DNA of 64,000 nucleotides, taken from assembly GCF_900636575.1 (NCBI RefSeq), contig NZ_LR134293.1, forward strand, positions 421,001 through 485,000, given 5' to 3'. This document shows, piece by piece, positions 46,278 to 55,044 of the stretch. The translations under genes and the position numbers were made by a program. The notes beneath the pieces were generated by a model. That model saw nothing but the letters and a program-made list of their open reading frames with translations. It was not told the origin of the DNA and searched no databases. Source of the DNA: Streptococcus canis (lineage in GTDB: Bacteria; Bacillota; Bacilli; Lactobacillales; Streptococcaceae). Within the stretch, counting starts at the first letter, position 1. Every line of letters begins with the position of its first letter.

Positions 46278-47486
46278 TTAATGGTACAAGTCAAAACGCC
46301 CCTTAGCCAATAACTCCTTCAAGCCTCCAATATCCAACAGCGACTTGTTCATGATACTCTTTTTAATAACAGAAGCAGGATAAGACTTCACTGGCAGCTT
46401 ACCAACCAAACCAAAGGCACGTGTATTTCCTACCGATGCCACTGTTCCCAAAGGTTGATAGCTAAAGTCTTCTGTCGCTTCCCCTCTTAATTGATGGAGC
46501 ACATTTTTAGCCGCATGTGTTCCCATGCGTGTTGCAATTTGTGCAGTCGTTGGGAACGGACGGTTACAAGACGTGTCCATAAAGGCTGACACATCTCCAA
46601 TCACATAAACATTGTCATAATCAGGATCACGCAAATCACTATTTACCATCACACGTCCACGACGTTGATTAAATCCAGACTGCCCCATTACTGGGCTACC
46701 ACTCACACCCGTAGTCCAAATAATTGTCCCAGCAGCAATGGTGTGTAACCTACTATCCTCAGAGCCAGCCGCGTAGCATACCTGACCAGATTGAATGTCT
46801 TTAATCGTGCAGCCAAGCATCAACTTCACACCGAGTTTCTTTAATAAATCAGCCCCATGCTGAGCAAGAGCATCGTCAAACATTGGTAAAATACGATTAG
46901 CTGCTTCCACACAAATAATCTCAATCTGCTCAGGAGCAACACCAGCAAGTTCGGCATAGCGGTGACGTTCATCCACAAAGGCACCTGCCAATTCAATTCC
47001 TGTAAACCCAGCCCCGCAAATCAACAGACGAAGAGAAGTCTCATCTTTAGTCTCGCGGTAACTCGCCACCGTTTTTAAAATATGCTCATGAACAGCTTCA
47101 GCCGTATCAATATTGACCATCTGAAGTGCATTTTCTTGTGCCCCAGGAATACCAAAGGTTTCTGACGTAAAACCTAATGACACAATCAAATAGTCGTAAG
47201 CCAAAGCCCCATTTTGCTTAACGGTTACCGTCTGAGCATCACGATCAACTTGCACCACTTCATCTTGTAAAAAAGTCACCTTATCAGGATTAATAACATC
47301 CAAAATCGGATAAGAAATTTTGTCCCTCGAATGTGACCCTGCTGCCACCTCATGAAGTTCTGTCGCCTCATAATGATAACTATTGCGGTCAATCAAGGTA
47401 ATGTGAAAATCATCTTTTTGTTTTTGTAATTGTCGCACTGCTTTTAAGCCAGCATAGCCTGCGCCTAAAACTAAGACTTCTTGCAT
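46278..47486 (-). CDS. ndh: type II NADH dehydrogenase (NDH-2)
   Basis: This 402-residue flavoprotein has the FAD motif VLGAGYAGLKAVRQL, a second Rossmann motif (LLICGAGFTGIELAGA) and the FAD-contact VIGDVSAFMD. It passes electrons from NADH to quinone at the membrane without pumping protons. The C-terminal amphipathic region (NKSLLDIGGLKELLAKGRF) probably binds the membrane. It is 15 bp after menA. Confidence 0.92.
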   Translation of the reverse strand: MQEVLVLGAGYAGLKAVRQLQKQKDDFHITLIDRNSYHYEATELHEVAAGSHSRDKISYPILDVINPDKVTFLQDEVVQVDRDAQTVTVKQNGALAYDYLIVSLGFTSETFGIPGAQENALQMVNIDTAEAVHEHILKTVASYRETKDETSLRLLICGAGFTGIELAGAFVDERHRYAELAGVAPEQIEIICVEAANRILPMFDDALAQHGADLLKKLGVKLMLGCTIKDIQSGQVCYAAGSEDSRLHTIAAGTIIWTTGVSGSPVMGQSGFNQRRGRVMVNSDLRDPDYDNVYVIGDVSAFMDTSCNRPFPTTAQIATRMGTHAAKNVLHQLRGEATEDFSYQPLGTVASVGNTRAFGLVGKLPVKSYPASVIKKSIMNKSLLDIGGLKELLAKGRFDLYH

Positions 47487-47501
47487 TGTTACATGTCTCC
47501 T

Positions 47502-48401
47502 CTATAAAATAATACCGATAACGTAAGTCAAGGCTTGTAGAGTAGAACCCAAAGCCAAAATACGAATCGCACAGCTAAACGTCTCTTTTTTAATTTGTTT
47601 CAACCACAATAGCTTGGTCTGTTTATAGATAAACGGAATCAATAACAAGGTCAATAAAATAGTAGCTGGAGCAAGTCCAAAAAGAAATGCTAACACAATT
47701 GCACAAAGAGCTAAAATATTGCTCAGAGAAAATAATAATAAGCCTCCTCTAGTTCCCGTATAGTGGACTAGAGTAAAACGGTGATTACGTTCGTCCTCTT
47801 CCTTATCACAGAGGTTATTGGCCAACATCAAGTTAGCAATCCATAAGGTATTAGGAAGAGAAATCAAAAAAATACTAGCTAAGCGCTGCCAATCCCAACT
47901 AAACTGTTGATAAGTGTTCAAATAAACACAGATTAAAGTAATCATGAAACCCATAGTAAAGCCCGAAAAAACTTCACCTAAAGGCAAACTAGACAGAGGT
48001 CTTGGCCCTGCAGAATACAAAATGCCCACAGCATAACAAAAGCCACCCATCAGTAGCAAAGGCCATCCCACCAACCAAGCTAGCACAAAACCAATCACAA
48101 CAGAAACCACAAACAAAACGAGCATCAGCCTCCTGACAACCGTCAAAGAAAGCTTCTCCCTACCAATAATATTGGTTTCTTGTTGATAATCGCTATCATA
48201 TGCACGTAGGTAATCATTGTAATTATCCCAAACATCCACAAACATATTGAACAACAACATGGAAATAAAAAACAAAATCACAAACCAAAGATGAATAGCC
48301 CCATAGTAGTAGTAACTAAAACAAAGACCAATAAGGAAAGGAAGGATACTAGCCGTTTTTGCTTTGATTTCAACTAATTCCAAAAAAACAGGAATTGTCA
48401 T
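47502..48401 (-). CDS. menA: 1,4-dihydroxy-2-naphthoate polyprenyltransferase (MenA)
   Basis: This 299-residue UbiA-family membrane enzyme has about eight helices and the aspartate-rich motif NMFVDVWDNYNDY that binds the prenyl diphosphate through magnesium. A second motif lies near NLCDKEEDERN. It attaches a prenyl chain to dihydroxynaphthoate. No other men genes are in view, so the organism probably uses an external quinone precursor, as in S. agalactiae; this is inference. It leads the operon. Confidence 0.9.
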   Translation of the reverse strand: MTIPVFLELVEIKAKTASILPFLIGLCFSYYYYGAIHLWFVILFFISMLLFNMFVDVWDNYNDYLRAYDSDYQQETNIIGREKLSLTVVRRLMLVLFVVSVVIGFVLAWLVGWPLLLMGGFCYAVGILYSAGPRPLSSLPLGEVFSGFTMGFMITLICVYLNTYQQFSWDWQRLASIFLISLPNTLWIANLMLANNLCDKEEDERNHRFTLVHYTGTRGGLLLFSLSNILALCAIVLAFLFGLAPATILLTLLLIPFIYKQTKLLWLKQIKKETFSCAIRILALGSTLQALTYVIGIIL

Positions 48402-48439
48402 GAGAGCCCCCTATATCACACAAAATCTCTAACATTACT

Positions 48440-48467
48440 ATTATAGAGAAAAAGAAAGCAATTGCAA
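48440..48467 (-). promoter_or_regulatory. menA-ndh-cyd promoter
   Basis: TATAAT (48440-48445) and TTGCAA (48462-48467) on the minus strand are 16 bp apart, about 40 bp upstream of menA. A TTGTGAAATAATTT half-site resembling Rex lies further up but its second half is poor. Confidence 0.65.
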
Positions 48468-48535
48468 ACAAATTGAATTAAATTATTTCACAATAACAAG
48501 AAAATAATAAAAAATTAACTTAGAAAAACAAAAAA

Positions 48536-49069
48536 TTATTTCTCCTGAAATTGATGCGCCCCGTACTGACCAACCATATCAAAACACAAGTGTATCTTAC
48601 TCTTCAAATAAGGAATAAAAGACCCCTCATCAATCATACCTAAAATATCATCACAACTAGCCCAACGAACTGCTTGAACTTCTTCCTCCTGAAGAACCAA
48701 ATTCTCCAACTCCACAGAGGCCTGAACTAAAAATGTATCATCAAATCCTTCACCAAAATTAATAGTGAAATGAGGTCTCACCCCAGTCAGCTCTAGAGAA
48801 AGACCTAATTCTTCCTCAAGCTCACGCATAGCAGCCTGCTGAGCTGTCTCCCCAGCAAGGGCACTTCCACCAACCGTCACATCCCAAAGTCCTGGCCAAC
48901 CAGCTTTATCTGCTTGTCGTTGCTGAATCAGCATCTCACCTTTGTCATTGAACAAACAGATGTGCACCACCAAATGATAATCCCCTTGCTTAAACGAAGA
49001 ACCACGCTCCATCACCCGGCCCGTCTCCACCCGATCAGCAGTGTAAATATCCCAAAATTCGACCACCAT
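48536..49069 (-). CDS. NUDIX hydrolase
   Basis: This 177-residue protein contains the Nudix box GSALAGETAQQAAMRELEEE plus LGL, with the catalytic REXXEE helix intact. The N-terminal MVVEFWDIYTADRVETGRV and the mid-part resemble isopentenyl-diphosphate isomerase-like Nudix proteins. The substrate is a nucleoside or isoprenoid diphosphate but cannot be named. GGAGG lies close to the ATG. It is upstream of menA on the same strand, with a separate promoter for the latter. Confidence 0.85.
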   Translation of the reverse strand: MVVEFWDIYTADRVETGRVMERGSSFKQGDYHLVVHICLFNDKGEMLIQQRQADKAGWPGLWDVTVGGSALAGETAQQAAMRELEEELGLSLELTGVRPHFTINFGEGFDDTFLVQASVELENLVLQEEEVQAVRWASCDDILGMIDEGSFIPYLKSKIHLCFDMVGQYGAHQFQEK

Positions 49070-49297
49070 TAACCTCCAACATTAGCTACAATAGATCAAT
49101 CCTTAACTGTCTTCCTACTAGCTACAAAAGCACCTAGTAGTAACAAACCTTGTTCAAAGCTTTATCGGTATCCCTCCCATAAGGCATAAACACTTGAATA
49201 CTCATTCATGTTCATCATACCACAAACCTAACGCATTAAATAGACCTTATCAGTAAGATAAAAGACTGTGCCACATACCTACAGCCAAACCAACAAA

Positions 49298-49326
49298 AAA
49301 GACAAGGTCAAGAAACCTTATCTTTT
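49298..49326. terminator. decayed copy of the tRNA-Leu terminator
   Basis: AAGACAAGGT pairs imperfectly with ACCTTATCTT. The same hairpin accompanies the better tRNA-Leu fragment at 57,008-57,037. It marks the flank of the older integration scar. Confidence 0.6.
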
Positions 49327-49332
49327 AAGCTA

Positions 49333-49384
49333 TGCCAGCGTTCTGGGTCAAACGGGCACGTCCGTGAGGACACTGAATTTTGAG
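49333..49384 (-). pseudogene. decayed tRNA-Leu(CAA) 3' fragment
   Basis: The minus strand keeps the anticodon-loop side, variable arm and T-arm/acceptor side of tRNA-Leu in the same order as at 57,050. The T-stem no longer pairs and several bases differ, so it is dead. No 5' half is present. In the 488 bp between the NUDIX and lipoprotein genes I see nothing else. Confidence 0.75.
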
Positions 49385-49557
49385 TGCTACCAAGAGTTTT
49401 TAAAAGTCAGAAATCCTTGAGTTCATAAGAGTTGAAGGCTAGAAATCAACTGAATAATCTAATGTTTTTGAAACGTTAGTCATTTTTAAGTAACTAATTT
49501 ACATGGGTATGACTAATAATATAGGCCTTTTATTCACTAGCATAATTATCATCTAGA

Positions 49558-50376
49558 TTAACCTACCCACCGATCATTCTCCATAATAAATGGTACTGCC
49601 GTTGTCTCGTCTTGATAATCTTTATAAGTTGTAGATAAGTAGCGATAACATTCTTCTTTACTATTAAATGTAATCGCTTGAAATGGCGATTCAAATGATA
49701 GCTTTTCCACAAACAGATACTTATCTTTAATTTTTGTCAACACCCCCACATGCCCAATAAAAAGATAATCACCATCTAAATTATCATGAAGAACTACAGA
49801 AATCATTTTTACTTTATCATCAAATCTTACCTTAGAGAAATGATCTCTCATTTTTGACGCATGCACAGCTATGTTTTTAGTTCCATTTGTTTTTACTCTT
49901 GAAAATAATTGCTTAAATGTTTCAGTGTCTTGCTCATGAAAAATCTTCCCCCTAGCAATAGCTTCCTCATCTAGAAATAATAGAGAGTCATCTATTTTCC
50001 CTTTTGAAATACTAAGATTGCCTTTTAACAACATAAAGGTATTGATTCTACAATTTGTACCAATAAAATCACCTTTTTCAGCCGTCCATAGCTTACTAAT
50101 CTTAGGTAAATCATATTTGGGGTGCTTAGTTTTTGTAAAACCTTTGTTCAGACTAGTTTGCTTTATTGTTTCGTTATAATCAGTAACTCCTTCAAGAAAC
50201 TCGTCGACATTTTCAGATTTTAAATTCTTTTTCAAAGCAACTTCTACTTCATGCCTACTACTGCTATCTGTCATGTTAGACATCCTAATATAACCATTAT
50301 TTTCCTTAGTAGATACTGACTGACAACCTACAAGAAAAAATGATAAGAATAATGCTCCAACAAGTAGTTTTTTCAT
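49558..50376 (-). CDS. DUF4300 family lipoprotein
   Basis: This 272-residue protein starts MKKLLVGALFLSFFLVGCQS, a lipoprotein signal with lipobox FLVGC. The start at 50376 follows AGGAG at 8 nt. The mature part has NCRINTFMLLKG and a HVGVL strand, with a conserved pattern of the DUF4300 family. It would be anchored on the outer face of the membrane. Family function is unknown. It lies between two tRNA-Leu fragments and so may have arrived on an element. Confidence 0.75.
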   Translation of the reverse strand: MKKLLVGALFLSFFLVGCQSVSTKENNGYIRMSNMTDSSSRHEVEVALKKNLKSENVDEFLEGVTDYNETIKQTSLNKGFTKTKHPKYDLPKISKLWTAEKGDFIGTNCRINTFMLLKGNLSISKGKIDDSLLFLDEEAIARGKIFHEQDTETFKQLFSRVKTNGTKNIAVHASKMRDHFSKVRFDDKVKMISVVLHDNLDGDYLFIGHVGVLTKIKDKYLFVEKLSFESPFQAITFNSKEECYRYLSTTYKDYQDETTAVPFIMENDRWVG

Positions 50377-50442
50377 ACTATTTTCTCCTAAAACAATCAC
50401 CAACACTATTAGAACTATATAAATGGCTTCCAATGTCTAGAA

Positions 50443-50694
50443 TTAATAGGGAATTATTCTAGGATAATAGTAGAAATAAAAGGCTACAGCCAATGCCAGT
50501 AATGAAACCACAAGTGCAAGCCAAGTTACATTTTTCCGATTTTCAAAATTATAAAAAATGCTCAAAATAGCTATAATAACAGCTACAATCGGAAGGTAAA
50601 TATAACCATAAGCAATAAATGGCGTAAAGTGATCTAATAAAGAAATAAAACTTAACACTAAACTAATAGTTGGCAATAACTTATGTTCTTTCAT
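50443..50694 (-). CDS. small membrane protein, 83 aa
   Basis: Three hydrophobic segments (about residues 8-30, 32-50 and 56-78) with few charges indicate a polytopic membrane peptide. It resembles small immunity or DUF4190-like proteins but I cannot name it. It is upstream of the DUF4300 gene on the same strand, with 66 bp between them, so the two may form an operon. Nothing in the sequence gives its role. Confidence 0.55.
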   Translation of the reverse strand: MKEHKLLPTISLVLSFISLLDHFTPFIAYGYIYLPIVAVIIAILSIFYNFENRKNVTWLALVVSLLALAVAFYFYYYPRIIPY

Positions 50695-51210
50695 ATGATT
50701 AATCCTTTCCTACTTCAAAATATTTACTCATGTCTAATGTTATTGATTAAAACGATACTTTATCTAACAGTTACTATCTTTTATCAAATAATTAGAAAGT
50801 TCCTTTATACTTACTAACAACCTATTAATATTAAGTTAATTATAACACAAAACACAGACTCACTAATAGACAAAAGTTAACAATTTTTAGCTCCTATATT
50901 CAAAAATATCAATACTAAGAAATATACACAGCTTTCTAAAGCATCTTCCTAACAAGGACTCCCTCGCAAATAAGAACATTTTGTAGACCTATTTACCTTG
51001 GTCTAAAACCATACAAGGAAAATTGTAAGTGGAAAAAGGTTCCAGAGTCTGATTTGACTTTGGAACCTTTTTCAATACTCCTCGTTACGGGATACTTACG
51101 ATAATTCACATAAATAATTTTTCATTACTTCACTTGAATTGATAATTAACAATCACATAATTCAAAAAGCTAGCTTATCACAGTTGGCTTGTTTGGAAAT
51201 AACAGTATTT
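50695..51210. other. AT-rich intergenic stretch with one terminator
   Basis: A TATAAT on the minus strand (50839-50844) may belong to the small membrane protein gene. A hairpin lies at 51,033-51,072. Otherwise I see no coding or repeat structure in these 516 bp. Confidence 0.4.
51033..51072. terminator. terminator downstream of the collagen-like gene
   Basis: AAAAAGGTTCCA pairs with TGGAACCTTTTT over an 18-base loop. It has A and T tracts on its sides and so could work in both directions. Confidence 0.8.
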
Positions 51211-51894
51211 TTAATTGTTTTCTTTACCTTTTCTAACTGCAGTTGTAGCAGCTGTTGCTAATACTGCCAGTGCAGCTGTCGTGAAAAATGGATTACTCTT
51301 TTCACCACTCATAGGCAATTCTTTATTTACACTCACATATTTACTAGGAACTTTTACTTCCTTTTTATCACTAGCAAGATCCTTGTTTAAGCTACTATTG
51401 TCGGAAGGGAGCATTTGTGGTTTCTGAGGAATGATTATATCAGGAGAGTTATGATTACCTTGTTCTCCTGGTTCTCCTTTTTCACCACGTGGTCCTTGTG
51501 GTCCCATTTCGCCTCTCTCTCCACGAGGACCTGGAGGTCCAGGGACTCCTTGGTTCTCCTTAATCTCTTCCTGTAAACCCATAATATTTACATCAACTTT
51601 CTGATGAACATCATACTCCTCTGCCATATATTTTTTCAAAAATTTTTCAAGTTTTTCTAAATATTCATAAATATCATAAGTCTTATAAGTATTTCCAACA
51701 ACTAACCGACCTGGACCCGGTATCGTTTGAACCTTAGGAAGTTCATTTATGATTGTACTAAGGGTTGACAAATTATTTTGATTTACAGTATTAGCTGCTA
51801 CCTTATTTACCCCAACACTAGACATTCCAAGCAAGGTAATTGCCAGCAAGCTAGTACCAACGACACGACGACATAGGGACATGTTTTTTCTCAT
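51211..51894 (-). CDS. collagen-like surface protein with LPMSG sorting signal
   Basis: This 227-residue protein has a signal peptide (cleavage likely after KVAA, residue 34), a variable domain (35-114) and a collagen-like run of ten G-X-Y triplets (about 116-145, beginning GVPGPPGPRGER). A linker follows, then LPMSG, a hydrophobic helix and a basic tail. It resembles the Scl family of group A streptococci but the collagen region is short. Scl-type proteins bind host cells and matrix. Its promoter has a (TA)n spacer, a possible on/off switch. Confidence 0.9.
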   Translation of the reverse strand: MRKNMSLCRRVVGTSLLAITLLGMSSVGVNKVAANTVNQNNLSTLSTIINELPKVQTIPGPGRLVVGNTYKTYDIYEYLEKLEKFLKKYMAEEYDVHQKVDVNIMGLQEEIKENQGVPGPPGPRGERGEMGPQGPRGEKGEPGEQGNHNSPDIIIPQKPQMLPSDNSSLNKDLASDKKEVKVPSKYVSVNKELPMSGEKSNPFFTTAALAVLATAATTAVRKGKENN

Positions 51895-51932
51895 TGATCA
51901 TTTCTCCATTTTTCCTCAAATTATCAAGTAAC

Positions 51933-51959
51933 ATTATATATATATATATATATCTTCAA
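51933..51959 (-). promoter_or_regulatory. collagen-like gene promoter with a (TA)n spacer
   Basis: On the minus strand TTGAAG (51954-51959) and TATAAT (51933-51938) are separated by 15 bp made only of alternating A and T. One extra TA unit gives the ideal 17 bp. The whole alternating run spans 51935-51952. Confidence 0.65.
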
Positions 51960-52077
51960 GCTCATGATTTTATCAGATTTCACTTTTCTGAACTGGTAAA
52001 CCAAGTCGCTCATTTCCCCTCGTAGCTGTGCTTACATTAGGTCAGAAACTTAGCTGCGGAGAAGTTAGAGCCAAGCG

Positions 52078-52114
52078 AAAAAAGCCATGATTTCAATAGA
52101 AATCACGGCTTTTT
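52078..52114 (-). terminator. terminator of the histidine-triad gene
   Basis: AAAAAGCCATGATTTC pairs with AATCACGGCTTTTT. On the minus strand it is downstream of the gene with a T tract. The rest of 51,960-52,268 shows no gene. Confidence 0.75.
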
Positions 52115-52268
52115 AAGTGTTATGGTAGAACTGATCAGAAGTTCCTTCATGAGCCAGTTCACTTATTCTGAGATGAGATGTCTCTCTTCATTTTCATCAT
52201 TAGGCTAGGTCAGTTTTCCGTTCTCGAAACTAGAGCTGCTTTAGTTGACTAGATTGCTTTATCTTTTG

Positions 52269-54683
52269 CTAGTTTCCCTCGTAAGGCATCGGATTTGCCA
52301 CAGAATGATCAACCTCTGGACTTTCTACCTCATCTTTATTGCTATTTAAGGCTTCTGGCGCCCTTTCTTCGCCTGGCTCAGCTACTGTCTCGTCAGAAGT
52401 CGAACTTGGTGATAAAAACTCATCAAGCCAGCTATCAGAAGCATTGGTATCATCTGTATCATTGTCATCAGCAATGTTCTTAAATAAAATGTTATAAACC
52501 TTATCTTCCGTCACAGGAGCATGATAGTCGGCCTCTGACACAATGATGTGAGAATAATCCTGTCTATACCCCTTTTGAGGTTGAGTTGATGGCGGTAACA
52601 CTTTCGCTTCCGAAAGGCTTGTTCCCTTCCTAATTAAGTAAACTAAGCTCTTTCCTCTTCCGATTGGTGAGACTAGCTCTCCACCATTTCCAGCTTTAAA
52701 AGCTATGGCAACATAATTTTTGGGATCATGCCAAAAATAATTAGGGTGTCTGCTTGGATCATGAATATCCGTTGGATTATCTGGATTTTTTGCAAAATAA
52801 GGTCCAATTTTTAGATTAGTCGTTCCAAATGCAGCCATGCTAATCGTAGTGCTTACTTTATCATCAGCATTTCTTCCATCAAAAGAGATATGACGCCACT
52901 CAATAAATTCATAATTATCATTTGGAATAGGAGTCGGTTCCTTAAGACCATTTTCCCAAGCTTCTTTCCATGTCAAGCCAGGCTTAACATAGTAGCTAAA
53001 TCCTCCTTGAGTAACATCACCAAGCTTAACACTACCATTTTGTAGCACAGTATATTTAATTGGAACGTATCCTTCTAAATCAATCTCCGAAACATCATCT
53101 TCTGGACCATAGACGTTTTTAGTCGGCTGTTTTTTATTTCTATCAAAATCAACGTAAAAAGAACGGTGTTCTCTTTCCATTTTACCAGAAGTTGGGAGTT
53201 CATTAGTCCAACCTTTAAAGACACGACCTTCATCTTTAACAGCATCTGGTCGCTGAATATTCAAATCTTCCCAATTCAAGTCTTTGCGAACTAAATAATA
53301 TACTCTCTTGGTTTTGTGACCATCTACTAGTAAATTACCATAATCACTATTCGTACTAAATGTCAGTAAAACAAAGTTTTTAATATTTTGGAGGCCTTTT
53401 GGATTATACTTTTGATAAACTCCTTTACGAGTTAAGCTTTCAGCTGAACCCTCCGTGTAAAATGGACCATAAACAAGCTGCTGTTCAACATCAAGATTTG
53501 TCGTTTCGGTCTTAACATCACGCTCAGGATCATCAGGTAAATTAGGATCAATTTTATAAACATGGGCATGATCTCCGTGACGAACACTCATATAATTGCC
53601 ATCAATAGTAATGTCTTCACGCTTAACCTTGAAACGCTCCATGTACTCTTTTATCAGTCTTTCTTTTCTTTGCTCAATACTTTCGCCTGCTTCTTGTCTC
53701 ATAATATGATCTTCTGGACTTTCAAAAGGCTTATTAATATCAAGTTCACTCAAAAAAACCACATGAGTATGATCACCATGAGGATACTCTAGCCCCACTT
53801 TGCCTTCATTTACGACTTTCTTAATCTGTGAAATTTCTACATGAAGTTCTTTAGCCAAATAAGCGCGTTTTACTTGAAAATCAGCCTCTTCCTGCGTTAG
53901 GGTAGGAGTATGCTCGTCTTTAGACTGGTTTTTGTATTGATTAACTAAATAAGACCACTTACTCTGTTGCAAAACATCAAAACTGATGGGATGTAAATGA
54001 TTCCCATGTTTTACTAAAATTCCGGTACTTGTCACACCACTAATATTGGTTCCATCGAATAAGAACCCATCACTTGTTCTAAAGTCAATACCTGATACTC
54101 CGCCACCTTTTTGGTGTATAACTGGTGGCACTGATGGGATAGAGTAAGAATTTCTACTAATTTGTCGTAGAGTTGATGTTCCTAAAGTTGACTTCAAAAT
54201 ATAATGATAATGGTCGCCATGACGAACAGTATAACCATTAGCATCTTCTGAAACTATATCACTAGGATTAAAAACATAGCCATCTTCAGTTTGACCCAAA
54301 AATCCTTGGCTATTATTATGACCAGCATTAATAGCTTTAGGACTGACATGACCCTTGTAATCTTTAGGAATCAAATAGTCCCATTTGGTTCCTTTTAAAT
54401 CTGAATAAAAGAAAAAATGCTTGTGATCGCCATGCTTCACAATAATTCCTGTATCTGTTTTGCTCTCAATCTGTGACTCATCCGTTAACAAAAAACCATC
54501 ATCAGTAGGCTTATCTATACCAGAAATATCCTTACGCATTCCCTTTTTAGAGAGTTTTTTATGCCTTGGCTTTTTTGTTTTAGTAGTCTTTTGGTAACTT
54601 TTAGAATCTTGTGATTGATTAGTCTGAGACGTTGAATGACAGGCAGTTAATGCTAGACTACAAGTAAGCAAGATGCCTGTCAA
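52269..54683 (-). CDS. htp: histidine-triad (Pht/Htp) zinc-scavenging lipoprotein
   Basis: This protein of about 804 residues has a lipobox (ALTAC) near its start and five HxxHxH motifs (HGDHKH near 84, HGDHYH near 155, HGNHLH near 226, then HGDHTH and HGDHAH). These bind zinc outside the cell and pass it to the Adc system. The C-terminal third is a beta-rich adhesin-like region ending in acidic residues. The first usable start is TTG at 54683, which leaves the signal peptide without its basic part; a better placed codon, 54714-54716, is ATA. No lmb gene is adjacent. Confidence 0.9.
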   Translation of the reverse strand: MTGILLTCSLALTACHSTSQTNQSQDSKSYQKTTKTKKPRHKKLSKKGMRKDISGIDKPTDDGFLLTDESQIESKTDTGIIVKHGDHKHFFFYSDLKGTKWDYLIPKDYKGHVSPKAINAGHNNSQGFLGQTEDGYVFNPSDIVSEDANGYTVRHGDHYHYILKSTLGTSTLRQISRNSYSIPSVPPVIHQKGGGVSGIDFRTSDGFLFDGTNISGVTSTGILVKHGNHLHPISFDVLQQSKWSYLVNQYKNQSKDEHTPTLTQEEADFQVKRAYLAKELHVEISQIKKVVNEGKVGLEYPHGDHTHVVFLSELDINKPFESPEDHIMRQEAGESIEQRKERLIKEYMERFKVKREDITIDGNYMSVRHGDHAHVYKIDPNLPDDPERDVKTETTNLDVEQQLVYGPFYTEGSAESLTRKGVYQKYNPKGLQNIKNFVLLTFSTNSDYGNLLVDGHKTKRVYYLVRKDLNWEDLNIQRPDAVKDEGRVFKGWTNELPTSGKMEREHRSFYVDFDRNKKQPTKNVYGPEDDVSEIDLEGYVPIKYTVLQNGSVKLGDVTQGGFSYYVKPGLTWKEAWENGLKEPTPIPNDNYEFIEWRHISFDGRNADDKVSTTISMAAFGTTNLKIGPYFAKNPDNPTDIHDPSRHPNYFWHDPKNYVAIAFKAGNGGELVSPIGRGKSLVYLIRKGTSLSEAKVLPPSTQPQKGYRQDYSHIIVSEADYHAPVTEDKVYNILFKNIADDNDTDDTNASDSWLDEFLSPSSTSDETVAEPGEERAPEALNSNKDEVESPEVDHSVANPMPYEGN

Positions 54684-54713
54684 ATATAAAGAATGTCTAT
54701 TTCTTTCATGGTT

Positions 54714-54729
54714 TATAAAAAAACTCCTT
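54714..54729 (-). promoter_or_regulatory. htp ribosome binding site followed by an ATA codon
   Basis: AAGGAG (54724-54729) is 7 nt from an in-frame ATA (54714-54716), and not from any ATG in this frame. Reading from ATA gives NHERNRHSLYL in front of the hydrophobic signal helix, a proper basic n-region. This suggests an ATG has been lost. Confidence 0.6.
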
Positions 54730-54732
54730 TTG

Positions 54733-54787
54733 ATAACCAGTTTATATTTTACTGGTTAATTATATCAACAAAAAGTCCCTTTGACAA
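54733..54787 (-). promoter_or_regulatory. htp promoter with two AdcR-like boxes
   Basis: TTGTCA (54782-54787) and TATAAT (54759-54764) on the minus strand are 17 bp apart. Downstream boxes ATAACCAGTTTA (54733-54744) and TTTACTGGTTAA (54748-54759) each closely match TTAACYRGTTAA and form a larger palindrome. Repression by AdcR with zinc is predicted. Confidence 0.82.
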
Positions 54788-55044
54788 GAAACAATATTCA
54801 GTCTCAATGCCATTTCCTTGAGTAGTGAGGTAGTAACCTTAACGTTATACACTTCACACTATCTATCTAAATTATGCTTTTATAGTGACCTAGTTATTAG
54901 TTTGAGCCCCTAAAGTGCATCTTCCAAAGAATAATATTAAGCATGGTAATAAGCCAGTAAAACCTCACATTCATGCTTGTATTGAATTTACCAGTCGTAG
55001 CTTAACTAGTGCACTTGGTCTTTCACCTCAATATATTGAATCCA

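Noticed and set aside
48480..48530. Rex operator upstream of menA
   Set aside because: Only one half (TTGTGAA) is convincing; the second half does not match TTCACAA.
49333..49384. Functional tRNA at this place
   Set aside because: The 5' half is missing and the T-stem does not pair.
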